Positions 1 to 5,515 are shown, numbered from the stretch's first letter. The stretch is 6,051 nucleotides of DNA from Acidobacteriota bacterium (GCA_023429845.1 JAEZCY010000024.1:1-6051); one strand, 5' to 3'. Notes: a model not told the origin generated them from the letters alone. Translations and numbers: made by a program.

Positions 1-255
1 GCGTCGTACTGGCTGCCGGCCGCCGCCCTGGCCCGCGGCGACCTCGACCTGGCGTGGGACCTGGCGCTGGCCAGCTGGGTGCGATCGACGATGGCCCCCG
101 ATCGCGGCGCGACGCTGCGCAGCGACCTCGATCGCCTGGTCACGCAGGCGCTGATCCCCGAGCGCGTCAAGCGCCTCGGCGAGGACGAGACGGCGGGCGC
201 CGCCGAGCGGTTCACCGGCGAATGGGAGGAAGCGAAGGGGCGGTGGCGGCGATAA
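1..255 (+). CDS. C-terminal end of an unrecognised protein (5' end outside window)
   Basis: The reading frame is open from base 1 and ends at TAA 253-255, giving the last 84 residues of a longer protein. The visible part begins ASYWLPAAALARGDLDLAW, is mostly predicted alpha-helical, and ends in a charged tail (EEAKGRWRR). The Ala/Leu-rich helix pairs could be the last helical-repeat (TPR-like) units of a larger protein, but that is a guess and I do not recognise the family. No signal peptide or active-site motif can be judged because the N-terminus is missing. The stop codon is itself the first TAA of a TAACGCC heptamer array, and the last ten or so codons lie inside a repeat that recurs near polA, so the extreme C-terminus may have been rewritten by repeat insertion. 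It converges with polA. Codon choice and frame continuity make it likely to be real coding sequence. Confidence 0.6.
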   Translation, partial: ASYWLPAAALARGDLDLAWDLALASWVRSTMAPDRGATLRSDLDRLVTQALIPERVKRLGEDETAGAAERFTGEWEEAKGRWRR

Positions 256-290
256 CGCCTAACGCCAAATGCCTAAAACGCCTCTAACGC
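226..290 (+). repeat. Compound repeat copy 1: lead sequence plus degenerate TAACGCC heptamers
   Basis: A lead, GAGGAAGCGAAGG then GG and CGGTGG (226-246), is followed after six bases by TAACGCC TAACGCC AAATGCC, then TAAAACGCC and TCTAACGC (253-290). The lead and the first two heptamers match copy 2 at 497-535 nearly base for base, differing mainly by a two-base insertion and the six-base spacer. The lead is inside the upstream gene's last codons, and the first heptamer supplies its TAA stop. The units decay with distance from the gene. Function is unknown. Confidence 0.7.
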
Positions 291-317
291 TTGATGCTCA
301 CGACAGGCCTGGCAGCG

Positions 318-345
318 CGCTTCGTGGCGGGGCGGGCACGAAGCG
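318..345. terminator. Perfect 9-bp inverted repeat between convergent genes
   Basis: CGCTTCGTG (318-326) pairs perfectly with CACGAAGCG (337-345) across a 10-base G-rich loop. It lies 63 bases after the upstream stop. No T-run follows on either strand, so a classical intrinsic terminator is not proven. In high-GC genomes such stems between convergent genes often act as U-less terminators or RNA 3' stabilisers. It could also be a protein-binding palindrome. Confidence 0.4.
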
Positions 346-400
346 ACGTGTGGAGTCGCCCGTCCAGCATCACGACAGCGAACGCGCAGGCGAGTGACAT

Positions 401-430
401 GCGTGGGGCTGGGGGGCCCCACGCCTTTCA
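401..430 (+). terminator. 9-bp GC hairpin followed by CTTTC, candidate intrinsic terminator
   Basis: GCGTGGGGC (401-409) pairs perfectly with GCCCCACGC (416-424), with loop TGGGGG (410-415). The stem is followed on the plus strand by CTTTC, a weak U-tract, which favours termination of transcripts coming from the upstream plus-strand gene, although that gene stops 145 bases earlier. On the minus strand no T-run follows. This is the best terminator candidate in the gap. Confidence 0.45.
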
Positions 431-475
431 GGGATCCCGCGCCGGAGCGTCCGCTGTCCGGGCGCCGGAACAGGA

Positions 476-496
476 GCGGCGGGCCCGGGCCGCCGC
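476..496. terminator. GCGGCGG/CCGCCGC hairpin downstream of polA
   Basis: GCGGCGG (476-482) pairs with CCGCCGC (490-496) around a self-complementary GCCCGGG loop. It lies about 67 bases past the polA stop in the polA direction, beyond the second heptamer array. There is no T-run. It may end or stabilise the polA transcript, but GC-rich sequence produces such stems by chance, so this is a weak call. Confidence 0.25.
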
Positions 497-555
497 GAAG
501 AAGCGAAGGCGGTGGAAGAGGTAACGCCGAACGCCGAGCGCCGAACGGCCGAGCG
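497..555 (+). repeat. Compound repeat copy 2: lead sequence plus degenerate TAACGCC heptamers
   Basis: The lead GAAGAAGCGAAGG-CGGTGG (497-515) is followed after six bases by TAACGCC GAACGCC GAGCGCC, then GAACGGCC and GAGCGTC (522 onward). The lead plus the first two heptamers (497-535) repeat 226-266 in the same orientation, about 270 bases away. The array ends about seven bases before the polA stop codon (563-565, read on the minus strand). The units here drift toward GAACGCC, whereas copy 1 keeps TAACGCC. This copy contains no recognised gene of its own. Confidence 0.7.
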
Positions 556-562
556 TCACTCG

Positions 563-3244
563 CTACGCTTTCGCCTCGTTCCAGGTGCGGCCGGTGCCGA
601 CGTCGACGTCGAGCGGTACGTCGAGGCTGACGGCGTGCTCCATGTGGTGCTTCACGAGCGCGGCGGCCTCGTCGGCCCGCGACTCTGGCACTTCGAACAG
701 GAGTTCGTCGTGCACGGTGAGGATCATGCGCAGGCCGGCCACGGTCGGCAGCGCGGTGTGCAGGTCGATCATCGCCCGCTTGAGGATGTCGGCGGCCGTG
801 CCCTGGATTGGCAAGTTGACGGTGACGCGTTCGGCCGCCGAACGGATCTGGCCGTTGCGGCTCGTGAGCTCCGGCACGCGGCGTCGCCTGCCGAACAGCG
901 TGCCCACCACGCCGGTGTCGCGCGCCGTGGCGATCGTCTCGTCGAGGAACTGCCGCACCGACGGGTACCCGGCGAAGTAGGCGTCGATGAAGGCCTGGGC
1001 GGCCTGCTGCGTGACGCCGATGTCCTTGGCCAGGGTGAACGCGGTCTTGCCGTACAGCAGGGCGTAGTTGATGATCTTCGCCCGTCGCCGCAGCTCGTGG
1101 GCACTCAGCCCGCTGTCGGCGCCGAAGACGCGCGCCGACGTCTGGTCGTGGATGTCGTCGCCGCGGCGGAACGCATCGATCAGGCTCCGCTCGCCGGCCA
1201 TGTGTGCGAGCACGCGCAGCTCGATCTGCGAGTAGTCGGCCGAGATCAGCACGTGGCCCGGCTCGGCGACGAAGGCTCCGCGGATCTCGCGCCCGAGCTC
1301 GGTGCGGATCGGGATGTTCTGCAGGTTCGGGTCGCTGCTGCTCAGGCGCCCCGTTGCCGCCACGGCCTGGTTGAACGTCGTGTGCACGCGCCCGGTCTGC
1401 GGGTGCACCAGCACCGGCAGCGCGTCCACGTACGTGCCCTTCAACTTCTGCATCGCCCGCCAGTCGAGGATCTCGCGGCAGATGTCGTGCGATTGCGCGA
1501 GCTCCTCGAGCACCTCGGCGGCCGTGGACGCGGTCCGCTGCGCGCCGGTGCGCTTGAGCACGGGCAACTGCATCTTGTCGAACAGCACCTCGGCGAGCTG
1601 CTTCGGCGAGTTGATGTTGAACGTCGTCCCGGCCATGTCGAAGATCCGCGACGACCTCGACTCGAGCTCCCCGTCCATGCGGACCGACAGGGAGGCGAGC
1701 ACCTGCGTGTCCACGCGGATGCCGGCCTGCTCGATTGCCACGAGCGCAGGCAGCAGCGCGAGCTCGAAGTCCTCGTAGATCCCGATGAGCCCTTCATCGT
1801 GCAGCGTCGTGCGCAGGTCGCCTGTGAGCTGCATCGCGAGATCCGCGCGCTCGCATGCCCAGGTCGTCATCGCCTCGACCGCCACCTGCGACACCGGCAG
1901 CGCCTTGACGCCCTTGCCGCGCAGCGCCTCGCTGTCCATCGCCTTGTAGCCGAGGCGCTCGAGCGCCAGCGGTTCGATCGCGTGTCCGGACGATGCGGCG
2001 TCGTGGACATAGCTGGCGAGCATCACGTCGTCGCGGACGCCCGCGAGGGTGATGCCGTTGCGCGCCAGGACGAGCGTGACGGCTTTCAGGTCGTGGCCCG
2101 TCTTGGCGATGGCCGCGTCCTCGAGCAGCGGCCCGATCACGTCGCGCAGCCCGCGCGCCGCGAGGTTCGGGCAGGCGTCGAGCGAGGTGTGCCCCAGGGG
2201 CACGTAAGTCGCTCGTCCCTCCCCGGTGCCGACCGCGATGCCGACGAGGCTCGCCTGCATGGCCGGCTTCTCGTCGGTGATCAGGGTCACGGCGCAGCGG
2301 CCGACGTCGCGGACGTGCGCGGCGAGTTCCTGCAGGTCCTCGACGTCGCCGCAGGTGCTGTAGGTGCGCGCGACGTCCTTTGCCGTAGGGGCGAAGGCCG
2401 TGACGAGTGACTTGAATCCAAGCCGGCTGAAGAGCTCGTAGCAGCGGCGCTGGTCCGGGCCCACGTACCGTAATTGCTCCGGAGCGAATGGGACCGGGAC
2501 GTCGCAGTGCAGGCGGACCATCTCGCGCGAGCGGCGCGCCTCCTCCGCATGGGCGAGCAACGCCTCGCGGTACCGCTTCTGCGGGATCGTCGGCGCGGCG
2601 TCGAGCAGGGCCTCGAGCGAGCCGTGCTGCGCGATCAGCTCGCGTGCGCCCTTCTCGCCGATGCCCGGCACACCCTTGACGTTGTCGATCGCGTCGCCCA
2701 TCAGCGCGAGGACGTCCACGACCTGGCCGGGCTGCACGCCGAACTTCTCCAGCACGCCCACCGCGTCGAACCATGTGCCTTCGTCGCGCGGGTTGTAGAC
2801 GCGCACGTGGCCGTCCACCATCTGGAAGAAGTCCTTGTCGCCGGTGACGATGGCCGCGTCGAAGCCGTGCTCGACGGCCTTCGTGGCCAGCGTGGCGATC
2901 ACGTCGTCCGCTTCGTAGTCGGCATGCGTGAGGATGGGCACCCCCAGCGCCTCGCACGCGTCGTGCACCAGCGGCACCTGCTCGACCAGATCGGGCGGCA
3001 TCGGCGCGCGGTTGGCCTTGTAGTCAGCCTGCAGCGCCGAGCGGAACGTCGGCCCGGCGAGGTCGAACGCGGTGGCGATGTACGCTGGTTCGTGGTCGGC
3101 GATCAGCTTGCGCAGCATGGTCACGAAGCCGTAGATCGCGTTGGTCGACCTGCCGTCCGGCCCCGTCAGCCCGCGGATCGCGTGGTACGCGCGGTACATC
3201 TGGTTGTTGCCGTCGACGAGGAACAGGATGGGGCGTTCTGGCAC
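563..3244 (-). CDS. polA: DNA polymerase I, predicted to lack proofreading
   Basis: This 893-residue cytoplasmic enzyme fills gaps and removes RNA primers during Okazaki-fragment maturation and excision repair; its length fits bacterial Pol I. The N-terminal 5' nuclease (about 1-290) has LVDGNN (D11), DYKANR (74-79), DYEADD (109-114), TGDKDF (134-139), the MGDAIDN acidic cluster (182-188) and a helix-hairpin-helix GVPGIGEKG (191-199). The middle 3'-5' exonuclease-like domain (about 300-490) keeps the fold but not the catalytic residues: positions matching E. coli D355, E357, D424 and D501 are T320, I322, V389 and R466. The polymerase domain is intact: GRLSSSDPNLQNIP (632-645), motif A DYSQIELR (D670, E675), O-helix R719, K723, Y727, Y731, and motif C VHDE (D846, E847). 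Y727 replaces the usual Phe. The start is GTG at 3244-3242: an in-frame TAG lies 27 bases upstream and the next Met (residue 16) is inside the nuclease. No good Shine-Dalgarno is visible. The stop is TAG. Confidence 0.98.
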   Translation of the reverse strand: MPERPILFLVDGNNQMYRAYHAIRGLTGPDGRSTNAIYGFVTMLRKLIADHEPAYIATAFDLAGPTFRSALQADYKANRAPMPPDLVEQVPLVHDACEALGVPILTHADYEADDVIATLATKAVEHGFDAAIVTGDKDFFQMVDGHVRVYNPRDEGTWFDAVGVLEKFGVQPGQVVDVLALMGDAIDNVKGVPGIGEKGARELIAQHGSLEALLDAAPTIPQKRYREALLAHAEEARRSREMVRLHCDVPVPFAPEQLRYVGPDQRRCYELFSRLGFKSLVTAFAPTAKDVARTYSTCGDVEDLQELAAHVRDVGRCAVTLITDEKPAMQASLVGIAVGTGEGRATYVPLGHTSLDACPNLAARGLRDVIGPLLEDAAIAKTGHDLKAVTLVLARNGITLAGVRDDVMLASYVHDAASSGHAIEPLALERLGYKAMDSEALRGKGVKALPVSQVAVEAMTTWACERADLAMQLTGDLRTTLHDEGLIGIYEDFELALLPALVAIEQAGIRVDTQVLASLSVRMDGELESRSSRIFDMAGTTFNINSPKQLAEVLFDKMQLPVLKRTGAQRTASTAAEVLEELAQSHDICREILDWRAMQKLKGTYVDALPVLVHPQTGRVHTTFNQAVAATGRLSSSDPNLQNIPIRTELGREIRGAFVAEPGHVLISADYSQIELRVLAHMAGERSLIDAFRRGDDIHDQTSARVFGADSGLSAHELRRRAKIINYALLYGKTAFTLAKDIGVTQQAAQAFIDAYFAGYPSVRQFLDETIATARDTGVVGTLFGRRRRVPELTSRNGQIRSAAERVTVNLPIQGTAADILKRAMIDLHTALPTVAGLRMILTVHDELLFEVPESRADEAAALVKHHMEHAVSLDVPLDVDVGTGRTWNEAKA

Positions 3245-3278
3245 GGGGGCAGGAATCCGAAGAGTACACTAGGATGCC
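3245..3278. promoter_or_regulatory. 34-bp divergent gap between polA and lipoprotein gene
   Basis: The start codons of polA (minus) and the lipoprotein gene (plus) are only 34 bases apart, so their promoters must overlap or extend into each other's coding region. AGGA at 3271-3274 is a modest ribosome binding site for the plus-strand ATG at 3279. TACACT at 3265-3270 resembles a -10 hexamer on the plus strand, but a start site there would leave almost no leader and I see no matching -35. On the minus strand nothing convincing is visible. Confidence 0.3.
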
Positions 3279-4364
3279 ATGCCGCTGTCCCCCCGTCAGA
3301 CACTCGCGCTGACGGCTCTCGCCCTGCTGTTGCTCGCTTCCTGTGCACGACCCTTCGGACGGCAGTACGAGTACGAAGAACAGGTCTACATCGACCTGGA
3401 CGGGTCAGCCACCGTCGTCGTCAACTCGTCGCTCGCGGCACTCACCGCACTGCACGGGCTCGACCTGCCGCTCGACCCGTCGTCTCCGGTCGATCGCGAG
3501 GCGATCAGGCAGCTGTACTCCTCTCCGGTCACCGAGGTGACGCGCGTGAGCCGTCCCTGGCGGCGTGACGGCCGCCGCTTCGTCCAGGTGCGTCTCGACG
3601 TGAGCGACGTCAGGCGCCTGCCCTCGCTGGCGCCGTTTGCGTGGGCGCAGTACTCGTTCACGCGGATCGGCGACGAACTGGGGTTCCAGCAGGAGATCGG
3701 CGCGCCCGCCGGGGAGGCGGTCGGCGACGTCGGCTGGGATGGCGACGAGACGGTGGCTGTGCGCCTGCACCTTCCGAGTCGCGTGACGTATCACAACGCC
3801 CCGAGTCGCCTCGTCGAGCGGGGCAACATCCTCACCTGGGAACAGCCGCTGAAGGCGCGACTGGCCGGCGAGCCCCTCCATGTGGACGTGCGGTTCGGAT
3901 CGCAGCGGATTCTCGTGCTGACGCTCGCCCTGTTCCTGGCGGCGATGGCCGCCGCGGGCGCGACACTTGCCGGGCTGATCTGGTGGGTGGTGAGGAAGGG
4001 CCGCCAGCGGACCGCGCGCGCCCCTGGCCGGGGGGCCCCCGACTCCGGGCGCCCCCCTGAACCGATCAGCGCTGGGCGGGCGGCGGCTGCTGCCGCTGCT
4101 GCTGGCGCTGCTGCCGGCGCTGTTCCATCTGCTCTCGCCGCTGCTGAGCGCGGTTCTGGCGGTCGGCCGCGATCTTGGTGGCCTCGGCCTGTTGCTCCGG
4201 TGTCAGCACGGCGAGCACCTCCGTCCGAACCTTCGCCCGCAGCAGGGCGGCTTCGCCGATCGCCGCGCCAAGCGCCTGGCTGTGCTGCCCCACGGCGCCC
4301 TCGTCCACATGACCCGCGGTCGCGCTGCGCAACGCCTCGAGCGCACCGCTCGCCTTCGCATTGA
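3279..4364 (+). CDS. Lipoprotein with C-terminal membrane helix; reading frame probably overruns its true end
   Basis: The start ATG follows AGGA at four bases' spacing. Residues 1-22 are a lipoprotein signal peptide: PRQ n-region, a run of Leu/Ala, and lipobox LASC with C22 as the lipidated cysteine. Residues 23-205 are a beta-rich exported domain opening with YEYEEQVYIDLDGSATVVV and closing with RGNILTWEQPLKARL. A strong transmembrane helix follows (about 209-237, ending WWVVRK), then a basic tail. Lipid anchor, beta domain and C-terminal helix resemble LppM/DUF3153-type proteins, but I cannot assign a family with confidence and the function is unknown. After about residue 260 (base 4058) the frame continues about 300 bases antisense to the Spy-like gene with low-complexity Ala/Arg/Pro sequence, which looks non-native. 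One extra base in the C6 run 4052-4057 would end the protein at TGA 4058-4060, giving about 260 residues. The N-terminal 245 residues are secure; the end is not. Confidence 0.75.
   Translation: MPLSPRQTLALTALALLLLASCARPFGRQYEYEEQVYIDLDGSATVVVNSSLAALTALHGLDLPLDPSSPVDREAIRQLYSSPVTEVTRVSRPWRRDGRRFVQVRLDVSDVRRLPSLAPFAWAQYSFTRIGDELGFQQEIGAPAGEAVGDVGWDGDETVAVRLHLPSRVTYHNAPSRLVERGNILTWEQPLKARLAGEPLHVDVRFGSQRILVLTLALFLAAMAAAGATLAGLIWWVVRKGRQRTARAPGRGAPDSGRPPEPISAGRAAAAAAAAGAAAGAVPSALAAAERGSGGRPRSWWPRPVAPVSARRAPPSEPSPAAGRLRRSPRQAPGCAAPRRPRPHDPRSRCATPRAHRSPSH
4030..4057. terminator. G/C-tract hairpin at the convergent gene junction
   Basis: GGGGGGC (4030-4036) pairs with GCCCCCC (4051-4057). Inside, after one C-C mismatch, CCC (4038-4040) pairs with GGG (4047-4049) around loop GACTCC. 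It lies eight bases beyond the Spy-like stop codon on the minus strand and at the probable end of the lipoprotein gene on the plus strand, so it could serve as a bidirectional terminator. No T-run follows. The homopolymer runs also make this spot prone to indels or assembly error. Confidence 0.45.
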
Positions 4365-4620
4365 TTGCCCGACCCTCGTCGCGATGCGACTGCAGGATCG
4401 TGCGCACCTGCTCACGCTGCGCGTCGCTCAGGTTCAGCGCCGGTAGCGGCAGGTCCGGATGCACCGCGAGCAGGCCCCCGAGCGCTCCGCCCATCTGGCC
4501 GCGAGGTCCGGCAGGGCCGCGCTTCCCGCCGGGGCCCGGTTGTGCCAGGGCGGTGCCCGCCAGCCCGATCGTCAGCGCCACCGCGCCCGCTACTGCCTTC
4601 ATGCTCCTGGAGATTCTCAT
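4066..4620 (-). CDS. Spy/CpxP-family periplasmic protein
   Basis: This 184-residue protein has a clear Sec signal peptide (MRISRSMK, hydrophobic core to about residue 23, cleavage likely after ALA at 26). Two LTxxQ-type segments mark the Spy/CpxP (LTXXQ) superfamily: LNLSDAQREQV (62-72) and LTPEQQAEATKI (139-150), joined by long amphipathic helices. Spy is an ATP-independent periplasmic chaperone and CpxP a modulator of the CpxA kinase; some relatives are metal-linked (CnrX/ZraP), but this one has no obvious metal-ligand cluster. Two extras stand out: a short run of five collagen-like Gly-X-Y triplets (32-46) after the signal peptide and a Gln/Arg-rich tail (about 153-184). The start chosen is ATG 4620-4618, served by GGAGGG eight bases upstream; Met7 is an internal alternative with a poorly spaced site. 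The gene is divergent from a response regulator, as cpxP is from cpxRA, which suggests control by that regulator. Family assignment is fairly secure; the exact role is inferred. Confidence 0.85.
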   Translation of the reverse strand: MRISRSMKAVAGAVALTIGLAGTALAQPGPGGKRGPAGPRGQMGGALGGLLAVHPDLPLPALNLSDAQREQVRTILQSHRDEGRAINAKASGALEALRSATAGHVDEGAVGQHSQALGAAIGEAALLRAKVRTEVLAVLTPEQQAEATKIAADRQNRAQQRREQMEQRRQQRQQQRQQPPPAQR

Positions 4621-4627
4621 GATCAGA

Positions 4628-4633
4628 CCCTCC
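4628..4633 (-). promoter_or_regulatory. Strong Shine-Dalgarno of the Spy-like gene
   Basis: Read on the minus strand this is GGAGGG, about seven bases before the ATG at 4620-4618. It decides the start in favour of this ATG over the internal ATG six codons later. Confidence 0.75.
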
Positions 4634-4786
4634 GTCTTTGCGACGTCTTGTGTCGTTTGTCCCGACCTGCCCTCGGCTTCCGACTACTGCCTTGCCTCAT
4701 GAGACGCGCCCGTTGTGGTCGGCCGGTGGCGCAACTGTGAAAAATCCGTGTCCAGACCGGTTCATCCGGGCAGGCAGGCCACAACC

Positions 4787-4792
4787 GGAGGT
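4787..4792 (+). promoter_or_regulatory. Shine-Dalgarno of the response regulator gene
   Basis: GGAGGT lies 12 bases before ATG 4805. The spacing is longer than ideal, but no ATG or GTG in frame lies at a better distance, and ATG 4805 places the canonical VLVVDDE strand at residues 4-10. The in-frame GTG start at 4715 would add 30 residues with no family counterpart. Confidence 0.6.
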
Positions 4793-4804
4793 AGCCTGTC
4801 AGCG

Positions 4805-5509
4805 ATGGCTCATGTGCTGGTCGTCGACGACGAGGTGCCTATCGGGGAACTCGTGTCGCTGCACCTCTCGTTCGAGGGGCACACCAGTGACAGGTACGTG
4901 GACGGCCTCGCCGCGCTCGACGCGTCCCGCACGACGCCGTACGACCTCTTCATCCTCGACGTCATGCTGCCCGGGCTCGATGGCGTCGCGCTGTGCCGGG
5001 CGTTGCGGCAGCAGCCAGCCACCCGTCGCGTGCCGATCCTCCTCCTGACCGCGCGGCACGAGGAAACCGACAAGGTGCTCGGGCTCGACAGCGGCGCCGA
5101 CGACTACCTCACCAAGCCGTTCGGCGTCCGCGAACTCATGGCGCGGGTGCGGGCACTGCTCCGGCGCTCGGCCTCCGACGCACCCGCCGAGACGCGGTCA
5201 GGAGACGGCGTGATCCGTCGCGATGGCCTCGAGATCGATCCGTCCCGTCACCAGGTGACGGTGGACGGGCGCGTCGTTGAAACGACGGCGCACGAGTTCG
5301 CGGTGCTGAAGGTGCTTGCCGCCAATCCCGGGATCGTGTTCTCACGCGAGGCGCTGATCAGGAAGGCGTGGGAGCCGGGTACGCACGTCACCGAGCGCAG
5401 CGTCGACACCATCGTCAAGCGCTTGCGGCAGAAGGTCGAGGTCAACCCCGCCGAGCCGCAACGCCTGCTGACGGTGTGGGGTGTCGGCTACAAGTTCCAC
5501 GACGTGTGA
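4805..5509 (+). CDS. OmpR/PhoB-family response regulator
   Basis: A 234-residue two-domain transcription regulator, the usual family length. The receiver domain (1-121) has the acidic pair D8 D9, phospho-acceptor D52 in LFILDVMLPGLDG, the switch Thr82 in LLLTAR, and Lys104 in YLTKPFGVREL, so it should be phosphorylatable. A linker (122-137) leads to a winged-helix DNA-binding domain (138-232) with the family landmarks TAHEFAVLKVLAANPG, VFSREALIRKAW, the recognition helix RSVDTIVKRLRQKVE and the wing VWGVGYKF. It is expected to bind promoter DNA as a dimer after phosphorylation by the membrane sensor encoded 6 bases downstream. It is divergent from a Spy/CpxP-like gene, so that gene and its own operon are the obvious candidate targets. 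The sequence alone does not distinguish among CpxR-, BaeR-, PhoB- or other subgroups, so no symbol is given. Confidence 0.95.
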   Translation: MAHVLVVDDEVPIGELVSLHLSFEGHTSDRYVDGLAALDASRTTPYDLFILDVMLPGLDGVALCRALRQQPATRRVPILLLTARHEETDKVLGLDSGADDYLTKPFGVRELMARVRALLRRSASDAPAETRSGDGVIRRDGLEIDPSRHQVTVDGRVVETTAHEFAVLKVLAANPGIVFSREALIRKAWEPGTHVTERSVDTIVKRLRQKVEVNPAEPQRLLTVWGVGYKFHDV

Positions 5510-5515
5510 CCGGCG

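Larger units (their letters stand above)
256..562. other. Non-coding gap between two convergent genes
   Basis: These 307 bases separate the stop of the upstream plus-strand gene from the stop of polA on the minus strand. They hold the two heptamer arrays at their edges and three GC-rich inverted repeats between or beside them. A 9-base direct repeat TCACGACAG also occurs at 298-306 and 370-378. A 77-codon open frame (291-524) starts without a ribosome binding site, has low-complexity Arg/Ala-rich content and ends in the second repeat copy; I do not regard it as a gene. I see no tRNA or recognisable small RNA. Confidence 0.6.
4621..4804. promoter_or_regulatory. Divergent promoter region between Spy-like gene and two-component system
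   Basis: These 184 bases must carry the promoters for both directions. For the regulator, TTGTGG (4713-4718) with a 17-base spacer to TGTGAA (4736-4741) is the most sigma70-like pair I can find, but the -10 is poor. Two near-identical heptamers, CTGCCCT (4667-4673) and CTGCCTT (4687-4693), are spaced exactly 20 bases, two helical turns, as OmpR/PhoB-family direct-repeat sites can be; the match may be chance. No riboswitch or small RNA is evident. Confidence 0.4.

Noticed and set aside
258..293. Integron attC-like boxes (GCCTAAC, and CAAGCGTTAG on the minus strand)
   Set aside because: GCCTAAC fits the RYYYAAC box, but there is no partner GTTRRRY at attC distance, no palindromic arm and no integrase or cassette gene. 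The heptamer repeat explains the match.
291..524. 77-codon frame in the gap as a small gene
   Set aside because: It has no ribosome binding site, runs through two hairpins and a repeat, and has low-complexity composition. It is kept only as a possible decayed fragment.
226..555. CRISPR array
   Set aside because: The units are 7-base degenerate tandem repeats without unique spacers, and no cas genes are present.
512..2410. Very long (632-codon) plus-strand open frame opposite polA
   Set aside because: It is antisense to well-conserved polA codons. Its His/Arg/Val/Leu-rich content is typical of a shadow frame in high-GC DNA, and it has no domain motif.
1794..2957. 387-codon minus-strand open frame within polA in another frame
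   Set aside because: It is an Arg/Gly/Ala-rich frame-shifted reading of the same polA strand, with no independent evidence.
2474..3568. 364-codon plus-strand open frame spanning the polA start and the lipoprotein start
   Set aside because: It overlaps two well-supported genes in other frames, has shadow-type composition, and lacks a ribosome binding site or recognisable motif.
4715..4804. N-terminal extension of the response regulator from the in-frame GTG at 4715
   Set aside because: The extra 30 residues have no counterpart in the family, and a GGAGGT site lies within them upstream of ATG 4805, where the receiver domain begins normally.
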